This document shows positions 5,622 to 12,293 of a stretch of 12,960 nt of DNA, piece by piece. Made by a program: the position numbers and the translations under genes. The notes beneath the pieces were generated by a model. The model ran no database searches, was not told the origin of the DNA, and worked only from the letters and a program-made list of their open reading frames with translations. Within the stretch, counting starts at the first letter, position 1, and the number at the start of each line of letters is the position of its first letter. Location: the NCBI GenBank assembly GCA_964391885.1, contig CAYMNU010000013.1, positions 1-12,960 on the forward strand. Reading direction: 5' to 3'. Source of the stretch: CAYMNU01 sp964391885 (GTDB taxonomy: Archaea; Altiarchaeota; Altiarchaeia; JAFGQM01).

Positions 5622-7205
5622 ATGATATACGACACAAAAAAGATACGGGAAGAATCAAAGAAAGACTTCTTTAAAGCATGGGCGGCAACATCGAAACAAC
5701 TCCCCAAACCAAATGAAGCTTTCAAAAAAAGGCTCCTATCCCCCAACAAACCGGAGCCCCACCCCATACACAATACCATCCAGAAGATAAGGTCAAGCTT
5801 CCTCAGGCTGGGTTTCAGGGAACTTGAGATACCTCTGTTCATTGAAGAAGAGGACGTCTATAAGCAATACGGCCCCGAGGCGCCCGCAATACTTGACCGC
5901 TGCTATTATCTAGCAGGCATACCCAGGCCGGAAATCGGATTATCGGAAAAAAAGATAGATAAAATAAAAAACGTCGTCAAAAACTGGGACGACACAATGC
6001 TGAAATCTCTCAAGGAAATACTCCGCGACTATAAGCTGGGGAGGATAGAAGGAGATGATTTAGTTGAAACCATCGCACAGGGCCTGGGCATCGCCGCGGA
6101 AGAATCCTCTTGCATTATTTCCCTCTTCGACGAGCTCAAAAACCTGAAGGCCGAAGCAGGAAAAACCACCCTGCGCAGCCATATGACTGCGGGATGGTTC
6201 CCTACACTGGCAGCCCTTCAAGACAAGTCGCAGATGCCGATAAAGCTGTTCAGCTCCGGCCTGCGCTTTAGGAGGGAGCAGAAAGTGGACGCGACCCATT
6301 TACGTGCCCACTACGGGGCGAGTTGTGTGGTCTGCGACCCGGAGATGGATATAGAATCTGGCAAGGCGCTTGCCAAAGAGATACTGAAACCGCTGGGCTT
6401 CAAAGACTTCGAATTTGAAAAAAAGCCTGCAACCTCTACATACTATGCAAAGGATTCTGAATATGAGGTATATGCAAAGAGCGGTGGTGAGCGCATTGAA
6501 GTAGCGGATTTAGGCATGTATTCACCCATAGCACTAGCAAATTATGAAATAAAATACCCTGTTTTCAACATAGGCTTCGGGGTCGAGAGGATAATCATGA
6601 TAAAAGAGAATGCCACCGACGTAAGGGAGGTTTTCTTTCCCCAATTCTATAGGGCCCTTGAGATGAGTGACAAAGATATAGCCAAAGCCATAACTATTGA
6701 CAAGACGCCGCAAACCCCAGACGGCAAAAAACTCTCCGAGCTGATTCAAAAAACTGCCGTCAAGCATGGCAATGATGCGTCGCCCTGTAGTTTTGATATA
6801 CTCGAAGGCGACTTTCTCGGAAGGCGGCTCAAAGTCCGCATATTTGAAAAGGAAGCTGGCAGCATGCTATTGGGCCCGGCAGCATGGAATGAGATTTATG
6901 TCTACAACGGCGGCATATACGGCGTGCCGCCCATGGGTTTCAAAGAGAAGGCAAAAGAGATAATCGAGAACGGGACGAATACAAAATTAAGCTACCTGAA
7001 GGCAATGTCCGACTACTTCGCAGCAGGCATAGAGGCGGCAGTTGAACGCGGCGAGGACTATAACTTCCAGTTCAAGATGGCAAAAAGCGCCCCCGACATA
7101 AACATCAAAATCGCAGACCACGCACTACAATACATACAATCCAAGAACAAGGAGCTCATGCTCAAGGGGCCGCTCTTTACAGAGATCGAAGCGAAGGTAG
7201 TATAA
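5622..7205 (+). CDS. sepS: O-phosphoseryl-tRNA(Cys) synthetase (SepRS)
   Basis: SepRS charges tRNA(Cys) with O-phosphoserine; SepCysS then converts this to Cys-tRNA(Cys). It is a class II synthetase of about 530-540 residues, and this copy has 527. Family landmarks are HPIHNTIQKIRSSFLRLGF (47-65), EDVYKQYGPEAPAILDRC (77-94), TLRSHMTAGWFPTL (183-196), motif 2 SSGLRFRREQ (211-220), motif 3 NIGFGVERIIMI (about residue 312 on), and a C-terminal region with GGIYGVPPMG. ATG 5622 gives MIYDTKKI, matching the family N-terminus; the frame is open back to a TTG at 5589, which would add 11 untypical residues. A TATA-like CTAAATACC lies about 60 bases upstream. The gene converges on cdc48 and ends in a T-rich hairpin. 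The tRNA partner and SepCysS are not in the window. Confidence 0.96.
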   Translation: MIYDTKKIREESKKDFFKAWAATSKQLPKPNEAFKKRLLSPNKPEPHPIHNTIQKIRSSFLRLGFRELEIPLFIEEEDVYKQYGPEAPAILDRCYYLAGIPRPEIGLSEKKIDKIKNVVKNWDDTMLKSLKEILRDYKLGRIEGDDLVETIAQGLGIAAEESSCIISLFDELKNLKAEAGKTTLRSHMTAGWFPTLAALQDKSQMPIKLFSSGLRFRREQKVDATHLRAHYGASCVVCDPEMDIESGKALAKEILKPLGFKDFEFEKKPATSTYYAKDSEYEVYAKSGGERIEVADLGMYSPIALANYEIKYPVFNIGFGVERIIMIKENATDVREVFFPQFYRALEMSDKDIAKAITIDKTPQTPDGKKLSELIQKTAVKHGNDASPCSFDILEGDFLGRRLKVRIFEKEAGSMLLGPAAWNEIYVYNGGIYGVPPMGFKEKAKEIIENGTNTKLSYLKAMSDYFAAGIEAAVERGEDYNFQFKMAKSAPDINIKIADHALQYIQSKNKELMLKGPLFTEIEAKVV

Positions 7206-7226
7206 GTTGTGGTACCTAACTTTTTC
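7195..7226 (+). terminator. Weak hairpin and T run at the end of sepS
   Basis: AGGTA (7195-7199) can pair with TACCT (7213-7217) across a 13-base loop that contains the TAA stop. AACTTTTTC follows directly. The 3' arm is part of the 14-base direct repeat shared with the cdc48 end. Confidence 0.4.
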
Positions 7227-7276
7227 TTACAAGATATACTCACTTAACCTTTATTTAGGGCGTGTGGTACCTAACT
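7208..7276. repeat. 14-base direct repeat in the sepS/cdc48 convergent gap
   Basis: TGTGGTACCTAACT occurs at 7208-7221 and again, identically, at 7263-7276, with 41 bases between. Each copy sits at the 3' end of one of the two converging genes and contains the palindrome GGTACC. The second copy overlaps the cdc48 stop codon. Confidence 0.75.
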
Positions 7277-7285
7277 ATACCACAC
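7262..7285 (-). terminator. Stem-loop on the cdc48 stop codon
   Basis: A perfect 8-base stem, GTGTGGTA paired with TACCACAC (arms 7262-7269 and 7278-7285), encloses an 8-base loop which on the minus strand begins with the TAG stop (7275-7277). The last three cdc48 codons form the 5' arm. It probably marks the mRNA 3' end. The downstream minus-strand sequence is A-rich rather than T-rich, so the mechanism is uncertain. Confidence 0.6.
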
Positions 7286-9446
7286 CCACATCCTTTCCTT
7301 TGGCATCGCAGCCCTTCTTCCAGTACTGGGTCGCTTCGTCTTTGCCGACGCTTGGGGTGACTACTCCAAAAGCCTCTTCAAAGTGCTTCATGCCAACTGC
7401 GGCAACCTTTGTTTTCTTATCGATGACTTCCTTTATGGCCAACACACCCGCTTTCCTGACGAGCGCCTCGATGTCAGCCCCGCTATAACCCTCGCTTTTC
7501 TCGACTAGCTTGTCTAGTTTGACATCCTTATCAGTCTTCACATCCTTTAGGTGCACTTTAAAGATCTCTTTCCTTGCACCCCCATCCGGAAGCGGCACGA
7601 ATATATGCTTTTCGAACCTTCCCGGCCTTAACAAGGCCTGGTCTATAAGATCCGGCCTGTTGGTGGCGCCTATGAGGATAACATCCTTTAGCTCCGCAAC
7701 GCCATCGATTTCACTCAGCAGCTGCGCAACGACACTTTCCTTGACACTATTCGAGTCACCGCCTCCGCGGGTGCCGGTCAGTGATTCTATCTCATCAAAG
7801 AATATTATCGAAGGGGCAACCTGCCTCGCCCGCTTGAACACCTTTCTCACTCCACGCTCGCTCTCGCCCACATACTTATTCAACAGCTCGGGGCCCTTGA
7901 CTGTTATGAAATTAGCAGAGCTCTCATTGGCGACTGCCCTCGCAAGCAGGGTCTTGCCTGTCCCGGGCGGCCCGTATAATAATATGCCCCGCGGAGCCTT
8001 GACCCCAACCTCTTTAAACTCTTTGGCATACTTCATCGGCCACTCTACGCTTTCAATGAGCTCTTCTTTGGCTTTGGAAAGCCCGCCGACATCCCCCCAG
8101 CCTACTTTGGGTATCTCGACCAGGACCTCTCTCATCGCAGACGGCTCCACCTTCCTCATCGCGTCTTCGAAATCCTCATCAGTTACGTGTATTTTATCCA
8201 GAATCTCTTTGCTCAATTCCTCATCCTTGAGCTTTTTGATGTCCGGCATTATGCGCTTTAGTGCGCGCATGGCAGCCTCTTTGGTAAGGGATTCCAGGTC
8301 TGCGCCGGAATAGCCATGGGTGATGTCGGCCATTTTTTTGAGATTCACCTTTTCTGTCAGCGGCATCCCCCTCGTGTGTATCTGGAGAACCTCTTCCCTC
8401 CCTATCCTATCAGGTATGCCTATCTGTATCTCCCTGTCAAATCTTCCAGGCCTCCTCAATGCTGTGTCCAGGGCGTCGGGTCGATTGGTCGCGGCTATGA
8501 CCACAATTTCACCTCTCGCCTCTAGCCCGTCCATGAGTGTGAGTAGCTGCGAGACGACACGCTTTTCCACCTCGCCGCTGACCTCTTCTCTCGAAGGGGC
8601 TATCGCGTCTATTTCATCTATGAAGATTATTGCTGGCGCGTGCTCCTGCGCCTCTTTGAACACGTTCCTCAGGTTCTCTTCGCTCTGGCCGTAGAACTTC
8701 GACATTATCTCAGGCCCGGCCAGGTGGATGAAGTGCGCTTCGGTTTCATTGGCTACCGCCTTGGCGAGCAGAGTCTTGCCCGTCCCCGGGGGGCCGTACA
8801 AAAGAACGCCCTTTGGCGGGGATACGCCCAATTTCTTGAAAATCTGCGGATACCTCATCGGGACTTCTATCATCTCCCTCACGGTCTCTATCTCCTCCCG
8901 CAACCCGCCGATATCCTCGTAGGTGATGTCTGGGACTCCTCCCTTTTCCACGGCCGGTTTGTCTGCTATAGCTAGGTTGGTCTGCTCCGCCACGACAACG
9001 GGCCCGTCCGGCGAGGTCTTATTAACTATGAATGTAAGCGGTGTGCCCATGACATCCACCAGCATCTTATTGCCCTTAAGGAAGGGCTTGTTTAGGAGGC
9101 GTTCTTTGACATACTCCACAAACCCCGAGCCGTACTGGATGGCTTGCGTGGGCGCTATCACCATCTTCTTAGCGTATTTCGCAGTTATCGGGGCAATCTC
9201 CACCTCTTCATCCAGGTTACTTCCCGCATTGCTCCTCAGGACCCCATCCATGCGTATTATATCAGCACCCTCATCGTCCTCAAGCCCGTGCCAGGCTATG
9301 CCCACTGCATCCCTTTTCCCTTTTATGAGCACAAGGCTGCCGCTCTTGATTCCAAGCTTCGCCAGGTTGGCAGAGCCTATCCTGACTATGCTTCTTCCCA
9401 CATCAATCTTCGGCGCTTCCTTTACGCTAAGGCGGAGTTTTTCCAT
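7275..9446 (-). CDS. cdc48: Cdc48/VAT double-AAA+ unfoldase
   Basis: This 723-residue protein has full family length. It is the archaeal p97/VAT homologue, a hexameric ATPase that unfolds proteins and feeds the proteasome. Residues 1 to about 170 are the N domain (double-psi barrel and four-stranded barrel). D1 has Walker A GPPGTGKT (218-225), Walker B IIFIDEID (273-280), sensor AATN (318-321) and RRPGRFD (331-337). D2 has GPPGTGKT (492-499), IIFFDEIE (547-554), GATN (593-596) and RPGRFEKH (607-614). Pore loops read KFYGQ in D1 and KYVGE in D2. Both sites look catalytically intact. The C-terminus (GKDVGVV) has no obvious proteasome-docking HbYX motif. The ATG lies 4 bases after the hsp20 stop, so the two form one operon, controlled at the hsp20 promoter. 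Confidence 0.97.
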   Translation of the reverse strand: MEKLRLSVKEAPKIDVGRSIVRIGSANLAKLGIKSGSLVLIKGKRDAVGIAWHGLEDDEGADIIRMDGVLRSNAGSNLDEEVEIAPITAKYAKKMVIAPTQAIQYGSGFVEYVKERLLNKPFLKGNKMLVDVMGTPLTFIVNKTSPDGPVVVAEQTNLAIADKPAVEKGGVPDITYEDIGGLREEIETVREMIEVPMRYPQIFKKLGVSPPKGVLLYGPPGTGKTLLAKAVANETEAHFIHLAGPEIMSKFYGQSEENLRNVFKEAQEHAPAIIFIDEIDAIAPSREEVSGEVEKRVVSQLLTLMDGLEARGEIVVIAATNRPDALDTALRRPGRFDREIQIGIPDRIGREEVLQIHTRGMPLTEKVNLKKMADITHGYSGADLESLTKEAAMRALKRIMPDIKKLKDEELSKEILDKIHVTDEDFEDAMRKVEPSAMREVLVEIPKVGWGDVGGLSKAKEELIESVEWPMKYAKEFKEVGVKAPRGILLYGPPGTGKTLLARAVANESSANFITVKGPELLNKYVGESERGVRKVFKRARQVAPSIIFFDEIESLTGTRGGGDSNSVKESVVAQLLSEIDGVAELKDVILIGATNRPDLIDQALLRPGRFEKHIFVPLPDGGARKEIFKVHLKDVKTDKDVKLDKLVEKSEGYSGADIEALVRKAGVLAIKEVIDKKTKVAAVGMKHFEEAFGVVTPSVGKDEATQYWKKGCDAKGKDVGVV

Positions 9447-9450
9447 TTTC

Positions 9451-10077
9451 TTATTTAATCTCTATCTTTTTCCCCTTCTTCTTTTTGGATGCCCTTTTTA
9501 GCCGCACTTCCAAGATTCCGTTATTATAGCTGGCATTGCTTGCGTCGTCCTTGACTTCACCGGGCAGCCGGACTTCCTTGTAATATTTTTTATTTGGGGT
9601 GTTGGCACTTATGATGAGCGATTCGCCGTCTATTTCCAAATCTATATCCTTTTTTTCAACACCCGGGAGCTCTGCGATGACCGCGATGCCGTCGTCACCG
9701 TCTATGACGTCCACCAAGGGCTCTCTCGCGTCCCTGACAACAGGCCCAATCCCGCTTTCATTCCCTGTAACCACTTTACCCGGGCTGACATTGCCGAATT
9801 CGCTTATAATGGGCTTGCCGTCCGGCCCGGTCTTCATTGAGAAGCCGTAGACGAAGGGCTTTCCCCTCACCATATTCTGTCCTGAAGCCATGTTTTTCAT
9901 AAGGTCATTCATCATCCTCTCAATCCCTGAGAAATCTGAGAAGAAATCTGCAAAAGGATCCTTGCCGAAGAAAGGCTCCCTAAAGGGCCCTCTAGCCCCC
10001 TGGTTCGCTCCGCTGCACTCATTCTCGTCCCTCCCGCAATCGCAGGGATCCTCATCCTTTTTCTTTTTTCGGAACAT
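9451..10077 (-). CDS. hsp20: Small heat-shock protein (Hsp20/alpha-crystallin family)
   Basis: This holdase chaperone is 208 residues from ATG 10077. The alpha-crystallin domain spans about 118-195 (REPLVDVIDGDDGIAVIAELPGV..., with NNGILEVRLKR at its end), and the C-terminal I-x-I motif IEI is at 205-207, so oligomer assembly should be normal. The segment FVYGFSMKTGPDGKPIISEFGNV (75-97) is a signature of archaeal Hsp20s. The N-terminus is unusual: a basic run (RKKKK) followed by three cysteines (C12, C14, C21), then a Phe/Gly-rich stretch. For the start, AGGTGAT (10082-10088, minus strand) matches the anti-Shine-Dalgarno and sits 4 bases before ATG 10077. ATG 10083 and GTG 10086 overlap that site and are less likely. 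It is the first gene of the hsp20-cdc48 operon. Confidence 0.95.
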   Translation of the reverse strand: MFRKKKKDEDPCDCGRDENECSGANQGARGPFREPFFGKDPFADFFSDFSGIERMMNDLMKNMASGQNMVRGKPFVYGFSMKTGPDGKPIISEFGNVSPGKVVTGNESGIGPVVRDAREPLVDVIDGDDGIAVIAELPGVEKKDIDLEIDGESLIISANTPNKKYYKEVRLPGEVKDDASNASYNNGILEVRLKRASKKKKGKKIEIK

Positions 10078-10081
10078 CTTC

Positions 10082-10088
10082 ATCACCT
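10082..10088 (-). promoter_or_regulatory. Strong ribosome binding site of hsp20
   Basis: AGGTGAT on the minus strand is complementary to the archaeal 16S 3' end. It selects ATG 10077 and overlaps two upstream in-frame starts. Most other genes here lack such a site, so hsp20 stands out. Confidence 0.65.
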
Positions 10089-10100
10089 ATTAAACCTCAT

Positions 10101-10136
10101 TTATATAAGATTAAGCTATAAATATACTATCTTTTA
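10101..10136 (-). promoter_or_regulatory. Promoter and candidate operator of the hsp20-cdc48 operon
   Basis: On the minus strand TAAAAGATAG (10127-10136) directly precedes the TATA box TATTTATAG (about 10117-10125), in the BRE position. AAGAT half-sites (10107-10111 inverted against 10129-10133) flank the TATA box 22 bases apart. A second TATA-like TATATAA lies at 10101-10107. The distal box would give a leader long enough to include the ribosome binding site. The decamer recurs in the divergent regulator promoter. Confidence 0.5.
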
Positions 10137-10175
10137 TTGCTTTTGAACAATAATTTATTAACTTTGAAGCTGGGG

Positions 10176-10197
10176 CTATAAAAACCTATCTTTTAGG
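10176..10197 (+). promoter_or_regulatory. Promoter and palindromic candidate operator of the winged-helix regulator gene
   Basis: The TATA box CTATAAAA (10176-10183) is followed at once by CCTA (10185-10188), five bases, and TAGG (10194-10197). This 4-5-4 palindrome contains the same CTATCTTTTA found at the hsp20 promoter. It lies between the TATA box and the expected start of transcription near 10205, a normal place for an archaeal autorepressor to act. Confidence 0.5.
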
Positions 10198-10219
10198 CAA
10201 AGACCGAGAAAAAGGCAAA

Positions 10220-10630
10220 ATGGAATCAAAGCGGAGAATACTTATCCAGGAGCTTGGCCCGCCATCCAAGGGCAGCGACATAGAGTGGCTCTGCCGTTCC
10301 TTAGGGCTTCTGCGGGACTGCGACGAGGATAAATCCGCTTATAAGGTGTTTAAAATACTTGCAGAGTCTTCGATAAGCGGCTCGCCCAAGACCTCAGCCG
10401 AAATCGCCGACGAGCTGGAGCTAGCTCGCGGAACCGTGCTCTTCCATCTCAAAAAATTCCATAGCTCTGGTCTTGTTTCAAGGGCGTCCGGCAGGAGATA
10501 CATACTCAGGGAGTCCAGTTTAGAGGATACTCTGGATGACATGATGCGCGACACCGAGCGCATGTTCACAAGGATGAGAAAAATAGCCGCTGACATAGAC
10601 AGGGAGCTTGGCGTTGAGAAGCGTTGGTAA
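10220..10630 (+). CDS. Winged-helix transcription regulator, probable heat-shock repressor (HSR1-like)
   Basis: This 136-residue protein has one ArsR-type winged helix-turn-helix at about 38-97: helix 2 in SAEIADELE (59-67), recognition helix ARGTVLFHLKKF (69-80), and a wing around SRASGRRYILR (87-97). The C-terminal 35 residues are a charged helix with a heptad-like pattern, probably for dimerisation. There is no metal-binding cysteine pair of classic ArsR type. Context gives the likely job: it diverges from hsp20-cdc48, and in Archaeoglobus fulgidus the heat-shock regulator HSR1 (AF1298) is encoded in one operon with Hsp20 and Cdc48. Both promoters here share a decamer. I infer repression of both at normal temperature; direct homology to HSR1 needs alignment. 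The TAA lies in the loop of a weak hairpin, and the gene converges on the amidohydrolase gene 9 bases away. Confidence 0.88.
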   Translation: MESKRRILIQELGPPSKGSDIEWLCRSLGLLRDCDEDKSAYKVFKILAESSISGSPKTSAEIADELELARGTVLFHLKKFHSSGLVSRASGRRYILRESSLEDTLDDMMRDTERMFTRMRKIAADIDRELGVEKRW

Positions 10631-10646
10631 GCCAAACAGCTACTTT
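10624..10646. terminator. Small hairpin between converging regulator and amidohydrolase genes
   Basis: TTGG (10624-10627) and CCAA (10632-10635) enclose TAAG, which includes the regulator stop codon. A wider pairing, TTGGC (10608-10612) with GCCAA (10631-10635), is also possible. On the plus strand a short T run (10642-10646) follows, so it could serve the regulator; on the minus strand it lies just after the amidohydrolase stop. Confidence 0.3.
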
Positions 10647-11413
10647 TTAACCATTTGCGCGTCCTTAAGAAAGTTAACCGTATTCTTGAACTCATCGGCT
10701 TTTCCACCATCTACTCCGAAAACCAACAACTCTTCACCTCGCCCGCATTCGCATACAGTTTCTCCATATGGGTTGACTACCCTGCTTTTTCCGAAGTATG
10801 TGAACCTTTCGTCCTTTCCGCAGCAGTTGGTTGCAACTACCCAGGCTTGGTTGTCTAGGGCGCGCGCAGCTATTGCAAGCTCCCATTGGCGCTGGAAGGG
10901 GTCCGGCCAATTCGCCGGGACCAAGATTATCTCCGCACCTTTCAATGCCAGTTTTCTGGCGACCTCGGGGAAAATGGCGTCATAACAGACCATCATACCG
11001 AGCTTGCATTGCTTGGTGCTTACGACCTCGCAGCTGTTTCCATGCGCGACAAAATTCCCCTCATCCAGGAAGAGGTGTATCTTCCTATGCTTGCCGAGGA
11101 CCTTGCCATTACCTACAAAGACTGCCGTATTGTATATAGAACTTCCGTCCTTTTCAGCAAGCGATGCGACGATGTTGATATTATTTTTCTTCGCAATGTC
11201 ACACAAGCCTTCGGTAGTCTTGCCGGGTATACTCTCGGCGAGCTCTCCAAAGCGCCCCGGAACGCTGCCAGTAGAAAAATACTCCGGAAGGCAAAGAAAA
11301 TCCGCGCCCTGCAGGGCTGCATCCGAAGCGAACTTGGCAGCGCTCTTTAAATTCTCTTCTTTGTCAGCAAGCGCGATATCCATCTGCGCGATTGCAGCTG
11401 TAAAGCTTTCCAT
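10640..11413 (-). CDS. Carbon-nitrogen hydrolase (nitrilase/omega-amidase superfamily)
   Basis: This 257-residue enzyme has the complete nitrilase catalytic set: E44 in LPEYF, K111 in GKHRKIHL and C143 in VCYDAIFPE, plus the second glutamate E118 in FLDEGNF. Downstream family features are GAEIILVPANWP (159-170), RALDNQAWVVATNCCG (184-199) and FGKSRVVNPYGE (207-218). The superfamily cleaves amides with a covalent Cys intermediate. Closest in layout are branch members such as Nit2/omega-amidase and carbamoylputrescine amidase-like enzymes, but the substrate cannot be read from the sequence. The ATG at 11413 fits the fold start and has AGGGAG (11420-11425) 6 bases upstream. It diverges from trmI. 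Its overlap with the regulator's 3' side is convergent, with no shared operon, so context does not reveal a pathway. Confidence 0.92.
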   Translation of the reverse strand: MESFTAAIAQMDIALADKEENLKSAAKFASDAALQGADFLCLPEYFSTGSVPGRFGELAESIPGKTTEGLCDIAKKNNINIVASLAEKDGSSIYNTAVFVGNGKVLGKHRKIHLFLDEGNFVAHGNSCEVVSTKQCKLGMMVCYDAIFPEVARKLALKGAEIILVPANWPDPFQRQWELAIAARALDNQAWVVATNCCGKDERFTYFGKSRVVNPYGETVCECGRGEELLVFGVDGGKADEFKNTVNFLKDAQMVKK

Positions 11414-11484
11414 TATTGTCTCCCTATAAGCGTGAAAGCCCTTTACACTATTACCCCCCTTTCTTTAAAAACCTGCCCCTTTGC

Positions 11485-11493
11485 GATATTTAA
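11485..11493 (+). promoter_or_regulatory. TATA box for the trmI-PIN operon
   Basis: GATATTTAA is centred 28 bases before ATG 11517. No ribosome binding site is present, so trmI mRNA is probably leaderless. Confidence 0.55.
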
Positions 11494-11516
11494 GTCCCGA
11501 CCCTGCAAAAAACACC

Positions 11517-12293
11517 ATGAAAAGAATGCTGCTGGACCGCAGGGGCAAGCGCCAGCTGGTGGACGAAGGCAAGGATTTGCACACCCACGACGGGGTAGTC
11601 AAACTAGAGCAGCTCGAGGCAGTGAATTACACGGGCTGTGTCGAGACTCATATAGGAAAAAAACTAGTGGTGATAAAGCCTTCCATCATTGATCTCATAG
11701 AAAAAATGGAAAAGAGGGCGCAGGTGATATACCCAAAAGACTCGGCGATGATAATAGGCCTCGCTGGGATATCGAGCGGTTCAAGGGTTGTGGAAGCGGG
11801 CACTGGCGTAGCTGGCATGACTATGATGCTTGCCAACGCAGTGAGGCCCGAAGGAAAAGTATATACTTACGAGATAAGGGAAGAGCACCAGAAGCAGGCG
11901 CGGGAGCATTTGGAAGAGGCAGGGCTGTTAGAATACGCAGACATGAAGCTTAAGAGCATCTACGATGGGATAGATGAAAAGGACGTGGATGCCGTAGTGC
12001 TTGATTTGCCCGAGCCTTGGCTGGCAAGCGAAAACGCGGCGGGGGCCCTGAGGTTTGGGGGTTACATTGTTTGTTATTCACCATCCATAGAGCAGATTAA
12101 AAGGTTCGTTACTTCTCTTCCCCCCTGCTTACAGGACGTGAAGACCATAGAGATAATCCTTCGCGACTGGGAAGTGAGCGCCCAGAGGTGCAGGCCCAAT
12201 ACAAGGATGATCGGGCATACGGGGTTCATAACGATAGCTAGGAAGATGGGGGAGTCAAAACAAGAAGAATCAAAGAACGCCCAACAAGAATGA
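11517..12293 (+). CDS. trmI: tRNA (adenine-57/58-N1) methyltransferase TrmI
   Basis: This 259-residue class I methyltransferase makes m1A at position 58 (and 57 in archaea) in the T-loop of tRNA, working as a homotetramer with S-adenosylmethionine. The N-terminal small beta domain spans about 1-70 (LLDRRGKRQLVDEGKD...). SAM motif I is VVEAGTGVAGMTMMLA (90-105) and the acidic motif II region reads VYTYEIREEH. The catalytic-site motif is VVLDLPEPW, and the terminal family signature RPNTRMIGHTGFITIARK lies just before a charged tail (GESKQEESKNAQQE). ATG 11517 begins MKRMLLDRRGK as in the family. The frame is open to a TTG at 11481, but the added residues overlap the TATA box. Its stop overlaps the start of the PIN gene by 4 bases (ATGA), so translation is probably coupled. 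Confidence 0.95.
   Translation: MKRMLLDRRGKRQLVDEGKDLHTHDGVVKLEQLEAVNYTGCVETHIGKKLVVIKPSIIDLIEKMEKRAQVIYPKDSAMIIGLAGISSGSRVVEAGTGVAGMTMMLANAVRPEGKVYTYEIREEHQKQAREHLEEAGLLEYADMKLKSIYDGIDEKDVDAVVLDLPEPWLASENAAGALRFGGYIVCYSPSIEQIKRFVTSLPPCLQDVKTIEIILRDWEVSAQRCRPNTRMIGHTGFITIARKMGESKQEESKNAQQE

Noticed and set aside
7510..9501. Long plus-strand open frames opposite cdc48 (267, 192, 124 and 111 codons)
   Set aside because: They lie wholly opposite the strongly conserved cdc48 gene, have serine-rich, atypical composition, and come from the GC-rich third positions of that gene.
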